Shown: positions 1-6,165 of the stretch, in pieces
How the letters are laid out: every line of letters starts with the position of its first letter
Position numbering within the stretch: the first letter of the stretch is position 1
Assembly (NCBI GenBank): GCA_964431545.1
Contig: CAYSLC010000079.1
Location: forward strand, 1-21,957
Length of the DNA: 21,957 nucleotides
From: CAYSLC01 sp964431545
GTDB taxonomy: Bacteria; Desulfobacterota; Desulfobacteria; Desulfobacterales; JAABSP01
Reading direction: 5' to 3'
Notes under the pieces: model-generated
What the model was told of the DNA's origin: nothing
What the model saw: only the letters and a program-made list of their open reading frames with translations
Database searches by the model: none
Program-made: the position numbers and the translations under genes

Positions 1-1455
1 CCCGATGATGGGAAAGAGGATGTTGTTGAAGTCATGGGCGATCCCCCCGGCGAGGGTGCCGATGGCCTCCATCTTCTGGCTCTGGCGGAGCCGCTCCTCC
101 AGCCGATGCTTCTCGGTGACGTCCTCGTAGATGCCGATGCCCACCTGAAAGCGCCCCTGATCGTCCCGGATGACCTTGTGGTGGACCTTGAGGACCACAT
201 CCCGGCCGCCGTTCACCGTTGTGTATTTCCCTTCGAACGTGGCGGCGCCGGAGCGGATGGCGTCGGCCACGGCCTGGCGGGCCGGCCCCTTTGCCATGGA
301 CCGGAGCATGTCGAACCCCAAAAGCCGATCCCGGCTGGTGCCGATGATCCGGGCCTGGGCCTCGTTGGCGTCGAGGATCACCCCGTCCGAATCGAACTGG
401 ACGATCCCCACGGGGGCGTGTTCGAAGAGGAACCGGTACCGGGCCTCGCTCCGGCGGAGGGCCGCCTCGGATTCTTTCCGCTCCTCGATGTCCCGCTGAA
501 GGGCCTGGTTGATCCGTTCGATCTCGGCGGTCTTCTCCCGGACCGCCTCCCGGAGCCGGGTCTGGCGGTTGGTGATCAGCGCCGCCAAAAGGCTCAGCAG
601 AAGGGCGAAGGCGGCGCCGGTGATCCGATAGGCCAAAAGCGGCCGCCGGATCGCGGCCCCCCAGCCGCCCCGGGGCATCGCCGCGAGGGTCCAGGCGCCG
701 TCGGGGAGGTCAATGATGAGGGTTACCGGGGACCGGTCGAAGATCTCCGGGCCGCCGAAGAAGACCTCGCCGTCGGCCCGCTTCAGGGCGAACCGGAGAG
801 GGCCCGCTGCGTCGTCCAGGCCGGCCTGGGCGAGGATCGGGGGCAGGTCGATCACCATGCTCGCCATGCCCCAGAACCGGCCCTCCCGGAATACGGCCCG
901 CCGGGCCACGAGGCCCAGCCCTCCCTGGCGCAGCTCATAGGGGCCGGTGAGGACGATCTTCCCGGTTTTAAGCGCCCGTCGGGCATCGGCCCGGGCCGCC
1001 GGCCGCCTGTCCTGGAACTGGTCGTGCCCTGGCACCACCTTGTTGCGTTTCAGGGGGTAGACGTATCGATTGACTCCGCCGGGGGCGATGACGAAGTTGC
1101 GGATGTCCGAGGCGGAGCCGTAAAGCCCCGGCGCGAAGATCCGGAAGTGACTCTCCAGGTCGTCCCCCTGTTCGAGGACCGTCCCGACGAAGGCGTGGAG
1201 GCCCGAAAGGCGGGCGAACCGTTCGTGGACCAGCCGGGAGAGGGTGTTGCCGTGGGGGATCATCCGGCTCTTGACGTCGGCCCGAAGGGTCTTGAGGAGT
1301 TGGCCCGCGTACCACTGCCCGGCGATCCACGATGCGAGCAGCAGCAGACAGAGGGTTGCCGCGCCGATCAGGAGCGAGGCCCGGGCCGCGGGTCGCCGCA
1401 GCGGCGGGCCGGGGAGATCAGTGGGGGCCGCTGGGGGTGCCATGGGGTCTGTCAT
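1..1455 (-). CDS. CHASE-PAS sensor histidine kinase (C-terminus beyond left edge)
   Basis: Membrane sensor kinase; about 485 N-terminal residues are visible and the ATP-binding domain lies outside the window. A membrane helix at about residues 26-45 precedes an extracytoplasmic domain with a CHASE-like motif (IAPGGVNRYVYPLKRNK, then GHDQF), so a small extracellular ligand is likely. A second helix (about residues 270-290) leads into a coiled-coil linker (LREAVREKTAEIERINQAL), a PAS domain (YRFLFEHAPVGIVQFD to GIYEDVTEKH) and the HisKA H-box GGIAHDFNNIL at the very edge, whose His is the expected autophosphorylation site. The frame has in-frame ATGs at 1455 and 1443; 1455 is preferred but its ribosome site is weak. 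No response regulator is visible next to it, though one may lie beyond the edge. The plus-strand open frame over this region is an antisense shadow. Confidence 0.9.
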   Translation of the reverse strand, partial: MTDPMAPPAAPTDLPGPPLRRPAARASLLIGAATLCLLLLASWIAGQWYAGQLLKTLRADVKSRMIPHGNTLSRLVHERFARLSGLHAFVGTVLEQGDDLESHFRIFAPGLYGSASDIRNFVIAPGGVNRYVYPLKRNKVVPGHDQFQDRRPAARADARRALKTGKIVLTGPYELRQGGLGLVARRAVFREGRFWGMASMVIDLPPILAQAGLDDAAGPLRFALKRADGEVFFGGPEIFDRSPVTLIIDLPDGAWTLAAMPRGGWGAAIRRPLLAYRITGAAFALLLSLLAALITNRQTRLREAVREKTAEIERINQALQRDIEERKESEAALRRSEARYRFLFEHAPVGIVQFDSDGVILDANEAQARIIGTSRDRLLGFDMLRSMAKGPARQAVADAIRSGAATFEGKYTTVNGGRDVVLKVHHKVIRDDQGRFQVGIGIYEDVTEKHRLEERLRQSQKMEAIGTLAGGIAHDFNNILFPIIG

Positions 1456-1517
1456 GGGCGGGTTCCGGCGTCATGTGAGGGTTTCTCCCTGGTCGCATAG
1501 AAGCTCAAACGGGTTCC

Positions 1518-1546
1518 AGTGTACCGCCAAAGGGGTGGTGAATCAA
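1518..1546 (-). promoter_or_regulatory. Predicted sigma-70-type promoter for the CHASE-PAS kinase
   Basis: Read on the minus strand, TTGATT (1546-1541) and TACACT (1523-1518) are separated by exactly 17 bp. Transcription would start near 1511, about 55 nt before the chosen ATG at 1455. This is pattern matching against the sigma-70 consensus; the spacing and both hexamers fit well. Confidence 0.55.
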
Positions 1547-1639
1547 GGAGTTTCAGCGGGATTTCAGAAGGATTGACGGATCGGGACTTGTCCGCCTCCC
1601 GCCCCTTCCACTAGCGCCGAGGGGCTGTCCCAGGCTTTC

Positions 1640-2665
1640 TTAAGGATGGTTTCTTTGCCGTTCCCGCCAGTATTTCAGCCAGACATCAGGATCGTCTCCG
1701 AGGCGTTGGCCGGTGATTTCGATGAGGGCGTTTTCCACGGAAAACCGCAGCCCCTCGTCGCGCATGGCGTCGATGAGAGGCGGGACAGCCTTTTCGGCCT
1801 TGATAAATCCCAGATTCGTGGCGGCTGCCTTCCGGGGCTCTTGATCTCCGGTTTTCAATTCCGCGATCAACGCATCCGCAACCATGGATTGCTTGAGTAC
1901 GCCGGCCCGGGGCGTGGTGTGGCCGATGGCGCGTATAATCCAGACCTTCACGCTTGCATCACCCTCCGCCGCCAGGGCCTCCAGAAGCGGCCTGATTGCC
2001 CTAACATGTCGCGACCTGCCACCGAGCGCCATGGCCGCGGCGATCCGGATGTGCGGATTGTCGTCTTTCAGCAGCGCAATCAGGGGATCGACCATTTGCG
2101 GCGCCTCAATCTCCGACAATTTGACCCCGATCGACGTGTATTCATAATACTGCGCCGGCCTTTTCAAGTCTTCAAGCAGGCGGTCGACGTTCGGCGTCCG
2201 GCCCGCGGCAATGTAATACGCCGTCGTGAGAACAGCCGGAATGCAAAAGGAGATGATGACCGGCCTCATGGCGGCCGGAGCTTTCTCCAGGATGTCCATC
2301 AGGGACGCGACGCCGGCGATGGCGCACAACAGCAGGCCGAAGGGGATGACGATCAGAATGCTCACGAACCCGCTCACCCAGCCGGGTGAGCCGACAGTAC
2401 CTCCGGATGTTTCCGTAAGCGCGTAGGTAATCCCCGCGGCGGCGATGATCAGGCAGATCCCGACCCATCCGACGATTTTCAGTCGCGTCGCGCACGCCGC
2501 CACGAGGACTGGACCGGCCAAAACTGAAATATACGTCAAGACCCGGACGATCTTCATCGCACCCCCGAGATTCAACTCGGCCGTATCCGGGGAATGGAAA
2601 ATCATCAGCAGGGATGCGGCGGCGCATCCGAGGCTGAGTGAAATGATCACGCTTCTGACGGCCAT
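1640..2665 (-). CDS. Membrane protein with C-terminal HEAT-like repeats
   Basis: A 341-aa protein of unknown function. The N-terminal half is hydrophobic, with about five predicted membrane helices (near residues 3-22, 40-58, 65-84, 97-125 and 134-153). The soluble half (about 185-341) has helical repeats of HEAT/PBS-lyase type: MVDPLIALLKDDNPHIRIAA, AIRPLLEALAAEGDASVKV, VADALIAELKTGDQEPRKAA and AVPPLIDAMRDEGLRFSVEN. Such repeats usually form a protein-binding solenoid, so a membrane-anchored scaffold is a reasonable inference. The start at 2665 overlaps the 3' end of the upstream gene by 19 bp, implying one transcript and coupled translation. No catalytic motif is seen. Confidence 0.85.
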   Translation of the reverse strand: MAVRSVIISLSLGCAAASLLMIFHSPDTAELNLGGAMKIVRVLTYISVLAGPVLVAACATRLKIVGWVGICLIIAAAGITYALTETSGGTVGSPGWVSGFVSILIVIPFGLLLCAIAGVASLMDILEKAPAAMRPVIISFCIPAVLTTAYYIAAGRTPNVDRLLEDLKRPAQYYEYTSIGVKLSEIEAPQMVDPLIALLKDDNPHIRIAAAMALGGRSRHVRAIRPLLEALAAEGDASVKVWIIRAIGHTTPRAGVLKQSMVADALIAELKTGDQEPRKAAATNLGFIKAEKAVPPLIDAMRDEGLRFSVENALIEITGQRLGDDPDVWLKYWRERQRNHP

Positions 2666-3078
2666 AGCGCCCCCTCAATCCGCCGCGCCTGGGAGGTTTT
2701 ATACCGGATGTCAATGGTCCCGGACCAGTTCTCGTGAAAAGCGGAAGGGTCGAACGTGATGGAAAGCGTATGGTCATCTGTCATACGGCAGTGGAGATCG
2801 GAAAACCGATGGTGGGAGAAAGGAACGTAGACCAGGGGTTTGGAGAAGGCAAAGGCCGCGAAGGTTTTTCGGGTCAAAACGAGGGAGCCGGTGAAAAGGC
2901 TTTTTTTCCAGGAACACCGTCTCCCCGGCGCCTTGAAATCCTTGAGCGTGACCGAACCCCCGACGCCCTCGTCGATCAGGACGACGCCTTCCCGATGAAG
3001 CGCGGACGCATATCGTTTCGGAATTTTTCCCACGCCGAACAGCCGGTAAAGGAGCGTTTTGCGCATATAGCCTCGCAC
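2647..3078 (-). CDS. Hypothetical protein, possibly PH-like fold
   Basis: A 143-aa protein I do not recognise firmly. The start is ATG 3078, with an alternative ATG at 3066 (MRKTLLYRLFGVGK). There is no signal peptide or membrane helix. After residue 30 the pattern is mostly beta-strand, with phrases such as VLIDEGVGGSVTLKDF, SLFTGSLVLTRKTFAAF and HENWSGTIDIRYKT, which recalls small bacterial PH/GRAM-like domains; this is a weak impression. It overlaps the downstream HEAT-repeat membrane protein by 19 bp, so the two probably work together. Its promoter would fall in the 15 bases before the N run or inside the gap. Confidence 0.65.
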   Translation of the reverse strand: MRGYMRKTLLYRLFGVGKIPKRYASALHREGVVLIDEGVGGSVTLKDFKAPGRRCSWKKSLFTGSLVLTRKTFAAFAFSKPLVYVPFSHHRFSDLHCRMTDDHTLSITFDPSAFHENWSGTIDIRYKTSQARRIEGALWPSEA

Positions 3079-3092
3079 AAGGGCGTATGCCG

Positions 3093-3192
3093 NNNNNNNN
3101 NNNNNNNNNNNNNNNNNNNNNNNNNNNNNNNNNNNNNNNNNNNNNNNNNNNNNNNNNNNNNNNNNNNNNNNNNNNNNNNNNNNNNNNNNNNN
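3093..3192. other. Assembly gap (100 N)
   Basis: Exactly 100 N, the conventional placeholder for a scaffold gap of unknown size. It hides the start of the ArsR gene, the promoter and operator of the arsR-hgcAB operon, and whatever separates it from the leftward gene pair. Adjacency across it rests on scaffolding only. Confidence 0.95.
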
Positions 3193-3446
3193 GGTTCGCC
3201 GCCATCTGCAAGGCCCTGTCCCATCCGGCCCGGCTGCGGATCCTCGCCCATCTCCTGGAGACGGAGAGGTGCATCTGCGGCCAGATCGTGGAGATCCTTC
3301 CCCTCTCCCAGTCGACGGTGAGCCAGCACCTGAAGATCCTCAAGGAGGCGGGCCTGATCCGGGGGGAGGTGGACGGCCCCCGGTCGTGCTATTGCGTGGA
3401 CCGGTCGGCCATAGACCGGTTTAAGGCCATGGCGGCGGCCCTGTAG
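3193..3446 (+). CDS. ArsR-family transcriptional regulator (5' end in gap)
   Basis: About 84 C-terminal residues of a winged-helix ArsR/SmtB repressor are visible; the start lies in the N run. FAAICKALSHPARLRILAHL is the usual helix 1-2 region, and the recognition helix follows in LSQSTVSQHLKILKEAGLIR. ETERCICGQI carries a Cys-x-Cys at the position where ArsR proteins bind As(III) or related thiophilic metals (ELCVCDL in the classic family), and a second Cys-x-Cys occurs in the wing (RSCYCVD). It ends 22 bp before hgcA on the same strand, so it is probably cotranscribed with hgcAB and may autoregulate the operon. Control of hgcAB by an ArsR-like protein is described in other methylators; the effector here is inference. 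Confidence 0.88.
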
Positions 3447-3468
3447 CGTCTCCCTGGAGACCCGAACC

Positions 3469-4677
3469 ATGGACGGAAAGGAAGGCGGATTGGAAATGAA
3501 ATCGGAACCATCTTCGTGTTGCGGCGCGTCGGCGACGCCCCGCGCGGCCGACGGCGCCATCGACCCCGGAAAGACGATTCTCGCCGGAATGCCGTGTTGC
3601 GGCGGACCTCCCCCGGCAGCGCCCATGGAGCGGCCGGGGTATGAACTTTGCCCCTTTGTCGAGGAACTGATCCCCACGCCGGCCGGACCCGTGCCGAGGG
3701 TGCGGACGACCCTGGACCGGAGCGACATCCGCGCCACGATCCGTGTGCGCATCGGCTTCGGCCGGGACCGGTACCGGATCGCGCCGGGGCTCTACTGCGT
3801 CGGGCGGCCGGGGCCGGACGCGCCGGTCCTGGTGACGGCCAACTACAAGCTCACCTTCGATGCCCTCAGACGCGAACTTCCGGACCTCGAAGCCTGGATT
3901 CTGGTCTTGGAGACCCTCGGGGTCAATGTCTGGTGCGCCGCCGGCAAGGGGACCTTCTCCACCGATGAGGTGATCCGCCGGGTCAAGGCCTCGGGGCTGG
4001 AAGCGGTGGTCCGCCACCGCAAACTGATCCTGCCCCAGTTGTCGGCCACGGGGGTGTCGGCCCGGCAGGTTCGCAAAGGGTGCGGATTCGAGGTGGTCTG
4101 GGGGCCGGTGCGGGCCGCCGATCTCAAACCGTTCCTGGACGCCGGCATGAAGGCCGACGCCGGGATGCGGCGGGTGACCTTCGATCTTTGGGAGCGGCTG
4201 GTCCTGATCCCGGTCGAGATCTGGCTGATCCGGAAGCCGATGCTCTGGACCCTGGCGATCCTGCTGGTCCTGTCCGCAATGGGGCCCCAGTTGGGCTCCC
4301 CGGGCCAGGTGGGATACCGGTGGATGATCGCTGCGTCCGCCGCGGCCGTAGGCCTTTTAGCTGGCGGTGTTCTCACCCCGGCCCTGCTCCCCTGGATTCC
4401 GGGTCGGGCTTTCGCAATGAAGGGGACCTTGGTGGGCGTGGTCTTCGGCGCGGTGACGCTCCTGTGGACTGGAAACGGCGTCGGCACCTTGGGGGCGCTC
4501 GGACTCCTCCTGCTGGCGGTCGCCGTCAGCTCCTACCTGGCCATGAACTTCACCGGATCGACACCCTTCACCTCCCCCTCCGGCGTGGAGCGGGAGATGC
4601 GCGTCGCCATTCCGTTCCAGCTCGCCGCCGCGCTCCTGGCGGCGGTCCTCTGGGTGGGAGGCGGGTTCGTCGCTTGA
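3469..4677 (+). CDS. hgcA: HgcA, corrinoid protein for mercury methylation
   Basis: HgcA transfers a methyl group from its corrinoid cofactor to Hg(II), making methylmercury, with HgcB as electron donor. The diagnostic cap-helix motif NVWCAAGK spans residues 153-160; Cys156 corresponds to the essential Cys93 of Pseudodesulfovibrio mercurii ND132 and is the expected cobalt ligand. The cytosolic domain covers about residues 58-245. Five membrane helices follow (about 258-273, 286-308, 317-334, 339-358 and 381-401), with the conserved loop NFTGSTPFTSPSGV between the last two. At 402 aa it is long for the family because the first ~52 residues form an extension with Cys-Cys pairs at 17-18 and 43-44. 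GGAG at 3456-3459 sits 9 nt before the ATG; ATG 3496 is an alternative start. It lies 22 bp after arsR and 37 bp before hgcB. All key residues are intact. Confidence 0.97.
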   Translation: MDGKEGGLEMKSEPSSCCGASATPRAADGAIDPGKTILAGMPCCGGPPPAAPMERPGYELCPFVEELIPTPAGPVPRVRTTLDRSDIRATIRVRIGFGRDRYRIAPGLYCVGRPGPDAPVLVTANYKLTFDALRRELPDLEAWILVLETLGVNVWCAAGKGTFSTDEVIRRVKASGLEAVVRHRKLILPQLSATGVSARQVRKGCGFEVVWGPVRAADLKPFLDAGMKADAGMRRVTFDLWERLVLIPVEIWLIRKPMLWTLAILLVLSAMGPQLGSPGQVGYRWMIAASAAAVGLLAGGVLTPALLPWIPGRAFAMKGTLVGVVFGAVTLLWTGNGVGTLGALGLLLLAVAVSSYLAMNFTGSTPFTSPSGVEREMRVAIPFQLAAALLAAVLWVGGGFVA

Positions 4678-4714
4678 ATCAACAACCAAATCTCAAAAGG
4701 AATGGGATGGAAGT

Positions 4715-5005
4715 ATGGAAGGATTTCGATATCTGTCCGATGTGACCACCATCGCGCTCGACCCCGAGGCCTGCATCGGTTGCGGCGTCTGCGAGCTGGT
4801 CTGCCCCCACGGCGTGCCCCGGCTCGACAACGGCAAGGCCCGGATCATTGACCGGGACGCCTGCATCGAATGCGGGGCCTGCGCCAGGAACTGCCCGGTG
4901 GAGGCCGTCACCGTGGAACCGGGGGTGGGGTGCGCCGCCTACATCATCCAGTGCTGGCTCAAGGGAAAGGAGCATGCCACCTGCGGCGGCCCCTCCTGCT
5001 GTTAG
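4715..5005 (+). CDS. hgcB: HgcB, 2[4Fe-4S] ferredoxin for mercury methylation
   Basis: HgcB reduces the HgcA corrinoid between methyl transfers and is required together with HgcA. The 96 residues hold two CxxCxxCxxxC clusters: Cys20/23/26/30, followed by Pro (ELVCPHGVP), and Cys50/53/56/60 in the signature CIECGACARNCPVEA. Cys73 (PGVGCAAYII) matches the conserved extra Cys of known HgcB proteins, and the protein ends in the typical vicinal pair Cys95-Cys96. Cys80 and Cys90 are additional. The start MEGFRYLSDVTT resembles the N-terminus of known HgcB, supporting ATG 4715, although no strong Shine-Dalgarno is seen (AAAAGG at 4695-4700 is somewhat far). It is 37 bp downstream of hgcA, and its stop overlaps the stop of the convergent thioesterase gene. 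Confidence 0.97.
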   Translation: MEGFRYLSDVTTIALDPEACIGCGVCELVCPHGVPRLDNGKARIIDRDACIECGACARNCPVEAVTVEPGVGCAAYIIQCWLKGKEHATCGGPSCC

Positions 5006-5412
5006 CCCCGCTCCCTGGGCCGATGGTAGGTCAACGCCTGGGCCGCCGCCACCCGGCGGCCTCCGGCGTCGGTGACCGTCACCTCCCATAACCCCAGCTT
5101 CCGCCGCAGGTCCACCGGGGCCGCCTCGGCCACCAACCGGTCCCCCTCCGGAACGCCGTCCAGGAAGTTGATCTTCAGCTCCACCACCAGGGAGCGGTAT
5201 TCCGTAGCGTTTGACGCCACGGCCACGGCCTGGTCGACGATGCAGGAGATCGCCATGCCGTGGGCCCGGCCCAGGGAGTTGGTGTACTCGGGCCGCACCG
5301 GCATGGAGAGGCGCGCCCGGCCTCTCTCCACCGATTCCACCTCGATCCCCAAAAACCGCCCCATGGGATCGCCGGCCACCGTTTCCACCGCATATCGGAT
5401 GTCAGGGTCCAT
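5002..5412 (-). CDS. PaaI-like hotdog-fold thioesterase
   Basis: A 136-aa hotdog-fold protein of the acyl-CoA thioesterase 4HBT/PaaI type, expected to hydrolyse an acyl- or aryl-CoA in the cytosol. The pattern NSLGRAHGMAISCIVDQA gives Asn45, His51-Gly52 and Asp60, matching the N-x-x-G-x-x-H-G helix start and acidic residue of the family. The remaining strands (VVELKINFLDGVPEGDRL, GLWEVTVTDAGGRRVAAAQA) also fit, and the length is normal. The substrate cannot be told. The start is ATG 5412 behind a weak GAG. It lies 30 bp downstream of hicA on the same strand, so it may receive hicBA transcription, and it converges on hgcB with a 4-bp overlap of the annotated ends. Confidence 0.88.
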   Translation of the reverse strand: MDPDIRYAVETVAGDPMGRFLGIEVESVERGRARLSMPVRPEYTNSLGRAHGMAISCIVDQAVAVASNATEYRSLVVELKINFLDGVPEGDRLVAEAAPVDLRRKLGLWEVTVTDAGGRRVAAAQALTYHRPRERG

Positions 5413-5442
5413 CGGATCTCGTCGACGAAATGATTGATTCGG

Positions 5443-5622
5443 TCACTCTGCCTTCAAATTCTTCAAGATTTTCTTTGCCAATGGTTCTTTGATTTCAGCG
5501 TGACGGGGAACTGTTTCCGTAATCCCATATTTCGGATTCATCCAAAGTGAATGAGAACTTCCTTGACGCTTCAAATAGCAACCCGCAATTCTTAGCCTTC
5601 TTTCAAGTTCACGTCGTTTCAT
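5443..5622 (-). CDS. hicA: HicA-type mRNA interferase toxin
   Basis: A 59-aa protein of HicA type, a dsRBD-fold RNase that cleaves mRNA when its antitoxin is lost. It begins MKRRELERRLRIAGCYLKRQ and has the catalytic-His context GSSHSLW (His24), then TVPRHAEIKEPLAKKILKNL, the usual HicA C-terminus. Length is normal for the family. Its ATG (5622-5620) overlaps the hicB stop codon in an ATGA arrangement, giving translational coupling. The order hicB then hicA is the reverse of the commonest arrangement but is well known. It is less GC-rich than its neighbours, suggesting acquisition by transfer. Confidence 0.88.
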   Translation of the reverse strand: MKRRELERRLRIAGCYLKRQGSSHSLWMNPKYGITETVPRHAEIKEPLAKKILKNLKAE

Positions 5623-5837
5623 CCAACCATCACCGTGTCTTGAATAACGTCATCGGGCAATCCGCGAAGCATGTCCTCTTTACGATCTTCAAAGATGAAT
5701 TCGATGGCCAGCCGAAGATTATTTTTCGTTTCCTCGATCGTTTCGCCCTGTCCGTTGGCTCCGGGAACTTCCGGGCAAACAGCCCAGTACCCGCCTTCGG
5801 GCGCTTTTTCAATGATTGCCGTGAATTCCGCCTTCAT
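5619..5837 (-). CDS. hicB: HicB-type antitoxin
   Basis: A 72-aa HicB antitoxin of the short type. The N-terminal motif AIIEKAPEGGYWAVCPEVPG followed by GETIEETKNNLRLAIEF is characteristic of the partial RNase H-like HicB fold that neutralises HicA. No C-terminal ribbon-helix-helix or HTH domain is present, so DNA binding by this protein alone is uncertain. Its ATG at 5837 has AGGAG 5 nt upstream on the minus strand. It is the first gene of the pair, with hicA overlapping its stop, and lies about 50 bp downstream of a decayed ParE-like toxin. Confidence 0.88.
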   Translation of the reverse strand: MKAEFTAIIEKAPEGGYWAVCPEVPGANGQGETIEETKNNLRLAIEFIFEDRKEDMLRGLPDDVIQDTVMVG

Positions 5838-5856
5838 TTCATCTCCTGTTCTTAAG

Positions 5857-5887
5857 TGACCAGAATTTAAACCGATATAAATGGTCA
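5857..5887. promoter_or_regulatory. Inverted repeat upstream of hicBA (candidate operator)
   Basis: TGACCA (5857-5862) and TGGTCA (5882-5887) form a perfect 6-bp inverted repeat around a 19-bp AT-rich centre. It lies 20-50 bp upstream of hicB, where a promoter and autoregulatory operator are expected. No clean -35/-10 pair could be assigned, so the operator role is inferred from position and symmetry. Confidence 0.35.
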
Positions 5888-6033
5888 GATCCTGGGTGTT
5901 TCTCGCACCACCCCGAGGGCTCGATCAACCTCGATGAGGAATTCCGTTCCCGGAGCTTTTTGCACTCTTCGTACCATGCACGGGAATGCTCCAACTCGGC
6001 ATACACATCGGGATGTATGTCAACGCTGTGCAT
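5885..6033 (-). pseudogene. Frameshifted, truncated ParE/RelE-type toxin
   Basis: The frame opening at ATG 6033 reads MHSVDIHPDVYAELEHSRAW then YEE, the usual N-terminus of ParE-family plasmid-stabilisation toxins. At a run of five A/T bases (5957-5961) the ParE-like sequence moves to another frame as APGTEFLIEVDRALGVVRET then PRI, ending at a TGA (5887-5885). One missing base in that homopolymer would restore a continuous protein (EECKKAPGTEFL). Even repaired, it stops after about 50 residues and lacks the C-terminal strands carrying the family's functional residues, so it is a remnant or, less likely, damaged by a sequencing error. It overlaps the antitoxin-like fragment upstream by 14 bp. 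Confidence 0.6.
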
Positions 6034-6124
6034 CGGCGTATCGGTGGCGTCGATCCCTGACCTCTTCCCACGGGACGCACTTGGACACCGGTATTCCTTC
6101 ATAGAAGGATACCACGGCGCTCAT
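6020..6124 (-). pseudogene. Fragment of an addiction-module antitoxin
   Basis: A 34-codon frame (ATG 6124, TGA 6022-6020) ending in IPVSKCVPWEEVRDRRHRYA. The phrase PWEEV followed by basic residues is typical of the C-terminus of the small antitoxins paired with ParE-like toxins (putative addiction module component family). An in-frame stop lies just upstream, so the N-terminal half is missing. It overlaps the ParE-like start by 14 bp, as in intact modules, which supports the pairing. Family assignment from so short a stretch is inference. Confidence 0.45.
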
Positions 6125-6165
6125 TGCGCGTAAAGTTCAGATTCCGACTGCAAGGCCAACCCGAT

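Noticed and set aside
1..84. Near-identical DNA to 10836-10906 as a possible repeat element
   Set aside because: Both encode the conserved HisKA H-box (QSQK.EAIGTLAGGIAHDF); similarity reflects paralogous kinases.
34..1500. 488-aa plus-strand open frame
   Set aside because: Antisense shadow of the CHASE-PAS kinase; the minus strand gives recognisable CHASE, PAS and HisKA motifs, the plus strand only Gly/Pro/Arg-rich sequence.
1580..1640. GCCCCT/AGGGGC inverted repeat after the HEAT-repeat gene as a terminator
   Set aside because: Long loop, short stem and no T tract on the minus strand.
2774..3752. Minus-strand open frames reading through the first N run
   Set aside because: They exist only because N codons lack stops; the right-hand part is antisense to arsR and hgcA.
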